This document shows, piece after piece, positions 1 through 6,155 of a stretch of 16,746 bases of DNA. This stretch comes from an uncultured Ruminococcus sp. (GTDB lineage Bacteria > Bacillota > Clostridia > Oscillospirales > CAG-272), in assembly GCA_902778205.1 (NCBI GenBank), contig CACYWX010000023.1, forward strand, positions 1 through 16,746, read 5' to 3'. The position numbers were made by a program, and so were the translations under genes. Under the pieces are notes generated by a model. It worked only from the letters and a program-made list of their open reading frames with translations, did no database searches and was not told the DNA's origin. Position 1 is the stretch's first letter. Each line of letters opens with the position of its first letter.

Positions 1-496
1 CGTTGGGCAGCTTGGCGATGCCGAAGTCCATCACCTTGATAACGCCGTTTTTCAGGAGCATAATGTTCTGGGGCTTGATGTCCCGGTGCACGATGCCCTT
101 CTTGTGGGCATGATCCAGAGCCCGCAGGATCTGGGTGGTGTAGCTGATGATCTCCCGGAGGTTCAATACCTCCCGGTGCTGCATGTAGCTCTTGAGGGTG
201 ATGCCCTCCACGAACTCCATGACGATATATTTGATGTTCTCCCGCACGGACACGTCGTAGATGTTGACGATGTTCGGGTGGGACAGCATAGCGACAGCCC
301 GCGATTCGTTGGTGAACCGCTTCACGGACTGCTCGTCGGCTGCTGCCTCGTCCTTGAGGATCTTGACGGCCACGGTCCGGCGCATCAGGAGGTCCGTCGC
401 CTTGAAGACGATGGCCATGCCGCCGATCCCGATGACCTTTTCGATCCGGTAGCGGTTGTCGAACACCAGTCCGACGTATTTTTCGTATAATTCCAT
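1..496 (-). CDS. prkC: Ser/Thr protein kinase, PrkC/PknB type, N-terminal part (runs off window)
   Basis: This is the first 165 codons of a Hanks-type Ser/Thr kinase; the frame is open to the window edge, so the gene is cut by the window and not broken. The protein begins MELYEKYVGLVFDNRYRIEK. Visible kinase elements are the glycine-rich loop GIGGMA, the ATP-anchoring lysine in VAVKIL, the catalytic loop HRDIKPQN and the magnesium-binding DFG in DFGIAKLPN. The ATG at 496 follows GGGAG and lies 14 nt after the stop of the PP2C phosphatase gene, the usual stp-prkC pair. In Bacillota such kinases carry a membrane helix and extracellular PASTA repeats that sense muropeptides or lipid II. Those parts would be beyond the window, so PASTA architecture is inferred from synteny only. 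Confidence 0.93.
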   Translation of the reverse strand, partial: MELYEKYVGLVFDNRYRIEKVIGIGGMAIVFKATDLLMRRTVAVKILKDEAAADEQSVKRFTNESRAVAMLSHPNIVNIYDVSVRENIKYIVMEFVEGITLKSYMQHREVLNLREIISYTTQILRALDHAHKKGIVHRDIKPQNIMLLKNGVIKVMDFGIAKLPN

Positions 497-510
497 GGGC
501 AGTCTCCCGG

Positions 511-1272
511 TCAGACGGCCAGAATGACAGCCGTGATGTTGTCAGTGCCGCCCCGCTCGTTGGCCAGGGCGATCAGATCCTCCGCGGCGTGCTGGACGGA
601 ATCCGGATCGTGGGACTCCACCTGCGACGTGATGTCCCGGATCTCCTCCGGCTCCACGTGGTTGGTGAGTCCGTCGGAGCAGAGGATCAGCCTGTCCCCG
701 AAGCCCACGGTCAGCTCAAAGAAATCCGCTCCCACGGTGCGCTCGGTTCCCACGGCCCGGGTGATCCGGTTCTTCATAGTGGAAACCTTCGCCTCCTCGG
801 GGGTCATGCGGCCGCAGTCCACCAGATACTGCACCAGAGAGTGGTCCCGGGAGATCTGCTCGATCTGCCCGTTCCGCACCGCGTAGAGACGGGAGTCGCC
901 CACATTCACGGCGTACACCCGGTCTCCCTCCACGACGCAGCCCACCAGGGTCGTCCCCATGCCGTTCAGGGCCGGTTCTTTCACCGCCATGCGGTAGACC
1001 TCCCGGTTGGCCTCCGTCACGCCCACGGACAGCACGTCCAGAATGTCCTCCCCGGACAGTCCGAAGAAGGAGGGATGCTCGGCCTCGCTCCGATCCAGCT
1101 GATCCCGGAACACGTCGACCGCGACAGCGGAGGCCGTATCTCCCCCGTTGGCGCCGCCCATCCCGTCGCAGACGACGGCGAAAAGCACGTCCCCCGCGTA
1201 TCTCCGGATGACGAAATTGTCCTGATTCACGGCGCGTCTTCTGCCGACATCGGTTTTTCCGTAGAACAACAT
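511..1272 (-). CDS. stp: PP2C-family protein phosphatase (Stp/PrpC)
   Basis: A 253-residue metal-dependent Ser/Thr phosphatase of the PP2C (PPM) family, close to the normal bacterial length of about 250. Metal-site and core motifs are in order: GRRRAVNQDNF near residues 10-20, VVCDGMGGANGG with the metal-binding Asp near 36, GDSRLYAV and SRDHSLV in the middle, LCSDGLTNHV, and GGTDNITAVI near the C-terminus. It should dephosphorylate the partner kinase encoded immediately downstream and that kinase's substrates. The ATG at 1272 follows AGGAG with 7-nt spacing. A 232-bp gap separates it from rlmN and contains a candidate promoter, so stp-prkC may be transcribed separately from the upstream housekeeping run, though readthrough cannot be excluded. 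Confidence 0.95.
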   Translation of the reverse strand: MLFYGKTDVGRRRAVNQDNFVIRRYAGDVLFAVVCDGMGGANGGDTASAVAVDVFRDQLDRSEAEHPSFFGLSGEDILDVLSVGVTEANREVYRMAVKEPALNGMGTTLVGCVVEGDRVYAVNVGDSRLYAVRNGQIEQISRDHSLVQYLVDCGRMTPEEAKVSTMKNRITRAVGTERTVGADFFELTVGFGDRLILCSDGLTNHVEPEEIRDITSQVESHDPDSVQHAAEDLIALANERGGTDNITAVILAV

Positions 1273-1293
1273 GTGATCACTCCTGGCTCAGCA

Positions 1294-1320
1294 TCAGTTT
1301 CTCTGTGGACGGGCGTACAT
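1294..1320 (-). CDS. possible 8-codon leader ORF upstream of stp
   Basis: A tiny reading frame encoding MYARPQRN followed by TGA lies in the stp leader. Its ATG is preceded by a strong purine-rich ribosome site (GGAGGGAGG, 6 nt before the ATG), at least as good as that of stp itself. It ends 21 nt before the stp start codon. It could be a translated leader peptide or a ribosome standby site, or simply a chance frame after a GGAGG-rich stretch. Nothing about its function can be read from the residues. Confidence 0.25.
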   Translation of the reverse strand: MYARPQRN

Positions 1321-1335
1321 GACGGCCCTCCCTCC

Positions 1336-1350
1336 GCCAGACCCTCCGGC
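1336..1350 (-). promoter_or_regulatory. small hairpin in the stp leader
   Basis: The transcript would form a 6-bp stem, GCCGGA with TCTGGC (one G-U pair), around a GGG loop. It lies between the candidate stp promoter and the small leader ORF. No U-tract follows, so it is not a terminator. The role is unknown. Confidence 0.3.
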
Positions 1351-1375
1351 AGACGGGCATACGGGCACTGTTTTT

Positions 1376-1404
1376 ATTATACGGCAAAGATATAAACAGT
1401 TCTT
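1376..1404 (-). promoter_or_regulatory. candidate promoter of stp-prkC
   Basis: The minus strand carries a perfect TATAAT box at 1381-1376, inside an AT-rich stretch that contrasts with the GC-rich flanks. At 17-bp spacing the -35 position reads AAGAAC, a poor match to TTGACA. A better TTGAAA lies 21 bp upstream of the -10, which is too far. The call rests on the -10 box, base composition and position about 100 nt before stp. A 15-bp palindrome touches the upstream edge and could bind an activator or repressor. Confidence 0.4.
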
Positions 1405-1418
1405 TCAAATAATTTGAA
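1404..1418. repeat. 15-bp perfect palindrome in the stp upstream region
   Basis: TTCAAAT-A-ATTTGAA is a perfect inverted repeat with a single central base. It lies at and just upstream of the -35 position of the candidate stp promoter, in the AT-rich part of the rlmN-stp gap. Position and symmetry suit a dimeric regulator's operator, but chance palindromes are commoner in AT-rich DNA. Confidence 0.3.
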
Positions 1419-1504
1419 TTATTACGCAAACGAATAGGGAATCCGGCCCCTTCTTTTCCGTATCGAACAAATTTCCGAGAATCTCAGGCACGTCTTTTGT
1501 ACAA

Positions 1505-2578
1505 TCAGCTCACCGGCGCGGGTTTATTCTTCTCCGCCAGCCTCTGCAGACGGAGCTGACCGCAGGACGCGTTGATGTCGGAGCCCAGCCGCCGCCGGAT
1601 CGTCGCGTTGACGCCCCGCCGTTCCAGCTCTCTCCGGAACTCTTCCGCCCGGCCTCTGTCCGGCGTGGAAAGTCCTGTCTCCGCCACCTCGTTCAACAGG
1701 ATCAGGTTCACGTGACAGGGGCACCGCATGCCGTTCTTCAGCACCGACGCCAGCCGCCCGGCCTCCTCCCGACCGTCGTTCTTCCCGGCGATCAGCGTGT
1801 ATTCGAAGGATACCCGCCGTCCGGTCTTCTCGAAATAGGTCCGGCAGGCCTCCAGCAGCGACGCCACGTTGTACCGCCGGTTCACGGGCATCAGGGCGGA
1901 CCGGGTCTCGTCGTCCGGCGCGTGCAGGGAGACGGACAGCGTCACGGGAAGGCCCTCCCCCGCCAGCTCCAGGATCCTCGGGACCAGCCCGCAGGTGGAC
2001 AGGGAGATGTGCCTCAGGCCTATTCCCATGCCGCGCGGATCGGACACCAGCCGGAGGAAGCGGATCACGTTGTCATAGTTGTCCAGCGGCTCGCCGATGC
2101 CCATCATCACGATGCCATCCACCCGCTCCCCCGTGTCCCTGGCCGCGGCCGCCGCCTGTCCCAGGATCTCGGAGGCCGTCAGATTCCGCACCCGTCCGTT
2201 CAGGGTGGAGGCGCAGAACCGGCATCCCATGGCGCATCCGGCCTGGGAGGACACGCAGAGGGAGGTCCCGTGCTCGTACCGCATGAAGACCGACTCCACG
2301 CACTCCCCGTCGCACAGGGAGAAGAGGTACTTGATCGTGCCGTCGATCCGGGACACCAGCTTCTTCTCGATGACCGGAAGCCGGTATTCCCCCGCCTCCG
2401 CCAGCTTTTTCCGGAAGGAGGCCGGCAGATTGGTCATCTCCTCGATGGGCGCGCCCTTCGCCATCCAGGAAAAGAGCTGTCCCGCCCGGTAAGGCTTCTC
2501 CCCCAGGGTGGTGACAAACTCCTCCAGCTCCTCCGGCGTCATGGACATGAAGTCCGCCCGTCCCGTTTCTTCCGTCAT
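1505..2578 (-). CDS. rlmN: dual-specificity 23S rRNA/tRNA adenine-C2 methyltransferase RlmN
   Basis: A 357-residue radical-SAM enzyme that makes 2-methyladenosine at A2503 of 23S rRNA and A37 of some tRNAs. The [4Fe-4S] motif CxxxCxxC is Cys115, Cys119 and Cys122 in GCAMGCRFC. The two mechanistic cysteines are also present: Cys108 (LCVSSQ, seven residues before the cluster, equivalent to E. coli Cys118) and the methyl-carrying Cys339 in INASCGQLR (equivalent to Cys355). The ATG at 2578 overlaps the rsmB stop by 4 nt (ATGA) and follows AAGGAG, which favours it over the longer upstream frame. Its translation is probably coupled to rsmB. No convincing terminator is visible after its stop. Confidence 0.97.
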   Translation of the reverse strand: MTEETGRADFMSMTPEELEEFVTTLGEKPYRAGQLFSWMAKGAPIEEMTNLPASFRKKLAEAGEYRLPVIEKKLVSRIDGTIKYLFSLCDGECVESVFMRYEHGTSLCVSSQAGCAMGCRFCASTLNGRVRNLTASEILGQAAAAARDTGERVDGIVMMGIGEPLDNYDNVIRFLRLVSDPRGMGIGLRHISLSTCGLVPRILELAGEGLPVTLSVSLHAPDDETRSALMPVNRRYNVASLLEACRTYFEKTGRRVSFEYTLIAGKNDGREEAGRLASVLKNGMRCPCHVNLILLNEVAETGLSTPDRGRAEEFRRELERRGVNATIRRRLGSDINASCGQLRLQRLAEKNKPAPVS

Positions 2579-3918
2579 GCCTCTCTCCTTGTCATCTTCG
2601 CCGCGAAAAATCCGTCCGTCCCGTCCGTGTGGGGGAAGAAGGTCCTCATGCCCCCCGGCAGAAGCGGATCGTCCGCCAGGGCAAATTCCGGATGCTCCTC
2701 CAGAAACGCCCGGACCGTGTCCTCGTTCTCCGCCCGGTTCAGGGTGCAGGTGGAGTACACCAGCACGCCCCCGGGCCTCACGCAGGACGACGCCCCCGAA
2801 AGGATCTCCCGCTGGATCCGGGGCAGAGCCTCCGCCGCGGCGGGATCCTTGTAGCGCAGGTCCGGCTTCTTGGCGATGACGCCGTATCCGGAACAGGGCG
2901 CGTCGCACAGTACCCGGTCCGCCCGGCCGAGCAGCTCGGGATCGGGATTCCTAGCGTCCCGCGCCTCCGCCTTGACGATCGTCAGCCCCAGCCGCTCCGC
3001 CCCACGCCGGATCAGGGACAGCTTGTTCTCATGCAGATCGAGGGCCCGCACCGTTCCCCGGTTGTCCATATCCATCGCCATGGAGAAGGTCTTGCCGCCC
3101 GGGCAGGCGCAGAGATCCGCGATGAGCTCCCCGGGTAACGCGCCTACGGCCCTCGAGGCGATCCGGGAGGCCTCGTCCTGCACGAACCACAGCCCCTCCT
3201 CAATGCCCCGCCGCGCCTCCTCCGTCAGGGAGGTCAGCTTCACCATGTCCGGCGCGGTCCGGGAGATCTCCCCGCCGACCCGCTCCTCCGCCTCCTCCGC
3301 CGTCAGACGAAGGGTGTTGACGCGCAGTCCCACCATGGGCTCCCGGTTCAGGGCGGTGAGCAGCTCATCCAGCTCGCCGGACCGGTCAACGGACTGCGCC
3401 GCCAGATCCGCCTCGTACATCCGGATCAGAGCCGCCGGCACGGAGTGCTTCACCTCCAAATACCGGTACCGGTCCGTCCCGGGATCGGGCCACTTTATCT
3501 GCTTCCCCGCCCTGAGACAGGACCTCAGCACCGCGTTCACCAGTCCCGCGCCGGACCGCCTGACCCGCTTTGTCAGCTCCACGGTCTCAGAGACCGCCGC
3601 GTGATCGGGCACCCGGTCCATGTAGACCAGCTGATACAGCCCGATCCGGAGCGCGTCCCGCACCTCCCGGTCCAGCTCGTCGGCGGGACGGCTGGCCAGG
3701 CTGTCGATCCAGTAGTCCAGCGTCAGCCTCCGCTCCGTCACCCCGTATACCAGCCGGGTGTAGAGGCCCCGGTCGGCGGGGGACAGCTGCGCGCCCTCCT
3801 TTTTCAGCCGCGCGTCGATCTCCATGTTGGCGTACCGGCCGTCCCGCTCCAGCGCAGCCAGGGAACGGAAGGCCATCTCCCGGGGATCGTTCTCCCGGAT
3901 GTCCCGCTTCTCCGCCAT
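2575..3918 (-). CDS. rsmB: 16S rRNA cytosine-C5 (m5C967) methyltransferase RsmB
   Basis: A 447-residue RsmB/Sun-type methyltransferase. The N-terminal part (about 10-135) is a NusB-like RNA-binding domain; the C-terminal part is a Rossmann-type SAM-dependent catalytic domain. Visible motifs are the SAM loop DLCACPGGKT (about 269-277), DAPCSG with Cys342, and the STCT motif with the nucleophile-position Cys391. The two-cysteine arrangement is that of RNA m5C methyltransferases. The frame is open far upstream, but the ATG at 3918 is chosen because it starts 2 nt after the preceding gene's stop, has AGGAGG upstream, and gives a family-typical N-terminus. It sits between the YugP-like peptidase and rlmN, overlapping rlmN by 4 nt. 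Confidence 0.96.
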   Translation of the reverse strand: MAEKRDIRENDPREMAFRSLAALERDGRYANMEIDARLKKEGAQLSPADRGLYTRLVYGVTERRLTLDYWIDSLASRPADELDREVRDALRIGLYQLVYMDRVPDHAAVSETVELTKRVRRSGAGLVNAVLRSCLRAGKQIKWPDPGTDRYRYLEVKHSVPAALIRMYEADLAAQSVDRSGELDELLTALNREPMVGLRVNTLRLTAEEAEERVGGEISRTAPDMVKLTSLTEEARRGIEEGLWFVQDEASRIASRAVGALPGELIADLCACPGGKTFSMAMDMDNRGTVRALDLHENKLSLIRRGAERLGLTIVKAEARDARNPDPELLGRADRVLCDAPCSGYGVIAKKPDLRYKDPAAAEALPRIQREILSGASSCVRPGGVLVYSTCTLNRAENEDTVRAFLEEHPEFALADDPLLPGGMRTFFPHTDGTDGFFAAKMTRREA

Positions 3919-3920
3919 GG

Positions 3921-4613
3921 TCAGCGCTTCCTCCTGGAATACAGGGACAGGAGCCGGAGCAGGTTCGCCATCGCCGAGGCCAGGGCCGCCACATAGGTGA
4001 GAGCCGCAGCCGTCAGCACGCTTTTCGCCGCCTTCAGTCCTTCCTCGGACAGCCCGGCGTTCTCCAGAGCCTTCACCGCTCTCCGGCTGGCGTTGATCTC
4101 CACCGGCAGGGTCAGGAGCTGAAACAGCACGCAGGCTGAGAACAGAATGATCCCCGCCAGCTGCAGAACGCCCACCGACATGGCCAGTCCCAGGACAAAC
4201 AGAGGCCACGCGGCATAGGTCCCGATCTTCGTGACCGGAATCACCGCCGCCCGCAGACGGATGGGCATGTATTCCTGCGCGTACTGGACCGCGTGCCCGG
4301 CCTCGTGAGCGGCGACTCCCACCGCGGCGGCCGTCCGCGCGTCATACACGCTTTCGCTGAGCCGGATCACGTTTTCCTTCGGATCGTAGTGGTCCGTCAG
4401 CTCACCCGCAATCTTCGTCACCGTCACCCCTGACACGCCGTTCTGCGCCAGCACCAGCCGGGCCGCGTCCGCTCCGGTCATGTTCCGGTCGGAGGGGACC
4501 TGCCTGTACTTGGCAAAGACGGATTTGACCCGGAACTGCGCCCAGAGGGTGAACAGCAGGGCTGGGAGCACGAGGATCAGATAGGAATAATCGACGCCGT
4601 AACCGTATCGCAT
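3921..4613 (-). CDS. YugP-type membrane zinc metallopeptidase
   Basis: A 230-residue integral membrane protein of the neutral zinc metallopeptidase family that includes B. subtilis YugP (Pfam Zn_peptidase_2). A hydrophobic N-terminal helix (about 9-25) is followed by a soluble segment carrying the zinc-binding motif HEAGH at 103-107, then helices at about 125-145, 148-170 and 198-222. The Glu in LPVEINAS (Glu173) is a candidate third zinc ligand. Substrates of the family are not established. The gene lies 9 nt after fmt and 2 nt before rsmB, so it is clearly a member of the translation operon. It is not part of this cluster in B. subtilis. Confidence 0.92.
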   Translation of the reverse strand: MRYGYGVDYSYLILVLPALLFTLWAQFRVKSVFAKYRQVPSDRNMTGADAARLVLAQNGVSGVTVTKIAGELTDHYDPKENVIRLSESVYDARTAAAVGVAAHEAGHAVQYAQEYMPIRLRAAVIPVTKIGTYAAWPLFVLGLAMSVGVLQLAGIILFSACVLFQLLTLPVEINASRRAVKALENAGLSEEGLKAAKSVLTAAALTYVAALASAMANLLRLLSLYSRRKR

Positions 4614-4622
4614 GGGTTCTCC

Positions 4623-5609
4623 TTATTGTTCCGAATGGCCGGGATCTTCCCCGGGCTTCACGCCCAGTACGTCCCCCGGCGCGATTTTTCTTCCGCGGAC
4701 AAAGTCTCCGGCACTCATCCTCTTCTTTCCGGAGGGGATCACCCCCGTAACAGCCACGGCGCCCTCTCCGCATGCCACGAGGATCCGGCCCGCGCCCTTC
4801 CCCACGGTCTCCAGCACCGTCCCGGGCAGAGCTCCCTCCGGATTTCCGTCCTCGCAGGGATACGCCTCCGTCAGCTTCAGCGCGCTTCCGTCCGGCATGA
4901 CGGTCTCGGCGGAGGGCGAGGGATTCAGGGCCCGGATCTGATTGAACACGACCCGCGCCGGCTTCGAGAAGTCCGCCCGCTGGTCTTCCGGCGTGATCTT
5001 CGCGGCATAGGTGGATCCCTCCCCGGGCTGGGGCGTCCGGGAAACGGTTCCGGCCGCTATGGCGTCGATCACATCGCACATGGCCTGACCCGCCAGCTTC
5101 GCCAGCTTCTCCGTCAGGGTCCCGCCGTCGTCCGTATCCTCGATGGGACAGGGATACCGGGCGATCATGTCCCCCGTGTCCAGCCCCTCGTCCATATACA
5201 TGGCGGTGATGCCGGTGACGGTCTTCCCGTCCATGATGGCCCGCTCGATGGGCGCCGCTCCCCGGTATTCGGGCAGAAGGGACCCGTGGGCGTTGACGCA
5301 TCCGTATTTCGGATAGTCCAGCACATAGGGCGGCAGGATGTTCCCGTAGGCCGCCACCACGATCAGCTCCGGATCCAGGGCTTCCAGCGTCTCCCGGAAC
5401 GCGCCGTCCCGGAGGGTTTTCGGCTGGAACACCGGAATGCCGTTTGCCAGCGCGTATTCCTTCACCGGCGAGGGGATGAGCTTCATGCCCCGTCCCTTCG
5501 GCTTGTCGGGCCTGGTGACCGCTCCGACCACCGTCACGCCGTCCTTCTCATGGACCGCCCGCAGGGTCTCGGCCGCCAGATACGGCGTACCCATAAACAG
5601 AATCCGCAT
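4623..5609 (-). CDS. fmt: methionyl-tRNA formyltransferase
   Basis: A 328-residue Fmt, which uses 10-formyltetrahydrofolate to formylate the methionine on initiator tRNA. The catalytic triad is visible at the same positions as in E. coli: Asn106 and His108 in VNAHGS, and Asp144 in EGLDTGDM. The substrate-loop motif SLLPEYRGAAP is at 110-120. The N-terminal Rossmann-type catalytic domain spans about 1-200 and the C-terminal tRNA-binding OB-fold domain about 210-315. The ATG at 5609 is 6 nt after the def stop; the pairing of def and fmt reflects their opposite roles on the N-terminal formyl group. The next gene follows after 9 nt. Confidence 0.98.
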   Translation of the reverse strand: MRILFMGTPYLAAETLRAVHEKDGVTVVGAVTRPDKPKGRGMKLIPSPVKEYALANGIPVFQPKTLRDGAFRETLEALDPELIVVAAYGNILPPYVLDYPKYGCVNAHGSLLPEYRGAAPIERAIMDGKTVTGITAMYMDEGLDTGDMIARYPCPIEDTDDGGTLTEKLAKLAGQAMCDVIDAIAAGTVSRTPQPGEGSTYAAKITPEDQRADFSKPARVVFNQIRALNPSPSAETVMPDGSALKLTEAYPCEDGNPEGALPGTVLETVGKGAGRILVACGEGAVAVTGVIPSGKKRMSAGDFVRGRKIAPGDVLGVKPGEDPGHSEQ

Positions 5610-5615
5610 GGGTCC

Positions 5616-6095
5616 TCAGTCCTCCATCATCTCTTCCACTTCCTCGGGGGTGAGGATGTGGAGCACGTTGTCGGTGAAGAGATGCCCGTCCAGATGGTCG
5701 ATCTCGTGGCAGAGGCACCGGGCGTTGAGCCCCTCTCCCTCCACCGTGAACTCCTCGCCCAGCCGGTTCAGGGCCTTTACCTTCACCCGTGCGGGACGGC
5801 GGGTGACGCCCCATACGTCGGGCACGGAGAGACAGCCCTCCACCTCCTCCTGCTCACCCTCGGTCTCGAGGATCTCGGGATTGATGAGCTCCACGATTTC
5901 CTCCCCCAGATCCACCAGGGCGATGCGGCGGAGGATGCCCACCTGGGGTGCCGCCAGACCCGCGCCGTTGGCCTCGATCAGGGTTTCCCGCATGTCGTCC
6001 AGCAGGGTCAGGATGCGGGGCGTGATCTCCACCACGGGACGGCATACCTTCCGCAGGGTGGGATCGCCTTCTTTGACAATATTCAGTATAGCCAT
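5616..6095 (-). CDS. def: peptide deformylase
   Basis: A 159-residue iron/zinc peptide deformylase that removes the N-formyl group from nascent proteins at the ribosome. The three family motifs are intact: GAGLAAPQVG (44-53), EGCLS (86-90, metal ligand Cys88) and HEIDH (130-134, metal ligands His130 and His134 with catalytic Glu131). The C-terminus ends in a short acidic helix. The ATG at 6095 follows GAGG at about 6-nt spacing. It lies 60 nt after priA, with no convincing terminator between, and 6 nt before fmt. Confidence 0.98.
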   Translation of the reverse strand: MAILNIVKEGDPTLRKVCRPVVEITPRILTLLDDMRETLIEANGAGLAAPQVGILRRIALVDLGEEIVELINPEILETEGEQEEVEGCLSVPDVWGVTRRPARVKVKALNRLGEEFTVEGEGLNARCLCHEIDHLDGHLFTDNVLHILTPEEVEEMMED

Positions 6096-6155
6096 GTCAA
6101 CCTCATAAGGAATCAGAAACGGTTCGATTGATAAAGAGATACGCGGTTTGCCCGC

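Noticed and set aside
418..422. PriA DEEQE box (protein residues 418-422) considered as an inactivating change from DEEH
   Set aside because: As I recall, the Gln variant is common in clostridial PriA proteins, and the acidic catalytic pair is intact.
1455..1504. Possible terminator after rlmN
   Set aside because: Only a short imperfect stem (CC-GAG with CTC-GG, one bulge) is seen, followed by AAATTTG and no U-run; too weak to call.
2579..2908. Long N-terminal extension of rlmN
   Set aside because: It overlaps the rsmB C-terminus in another frame and lacks RlmN homology; the ATG at 2578 with AAGGAG fits the family.
4626..6131. 501-codon plus-strand open frame opposite fmt and def
   Set aside because: Low-complexity Arg/His/Gly-rich translation spanning two well-identified genes on the other strand; no ribosome site or family motif.
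6096..6155. Possible terminator in the priA-def gap
   Set aside because: The only stem is four pairs (GCGG/CCGC) without a U-tract; the genes are more likely cotranscribed.
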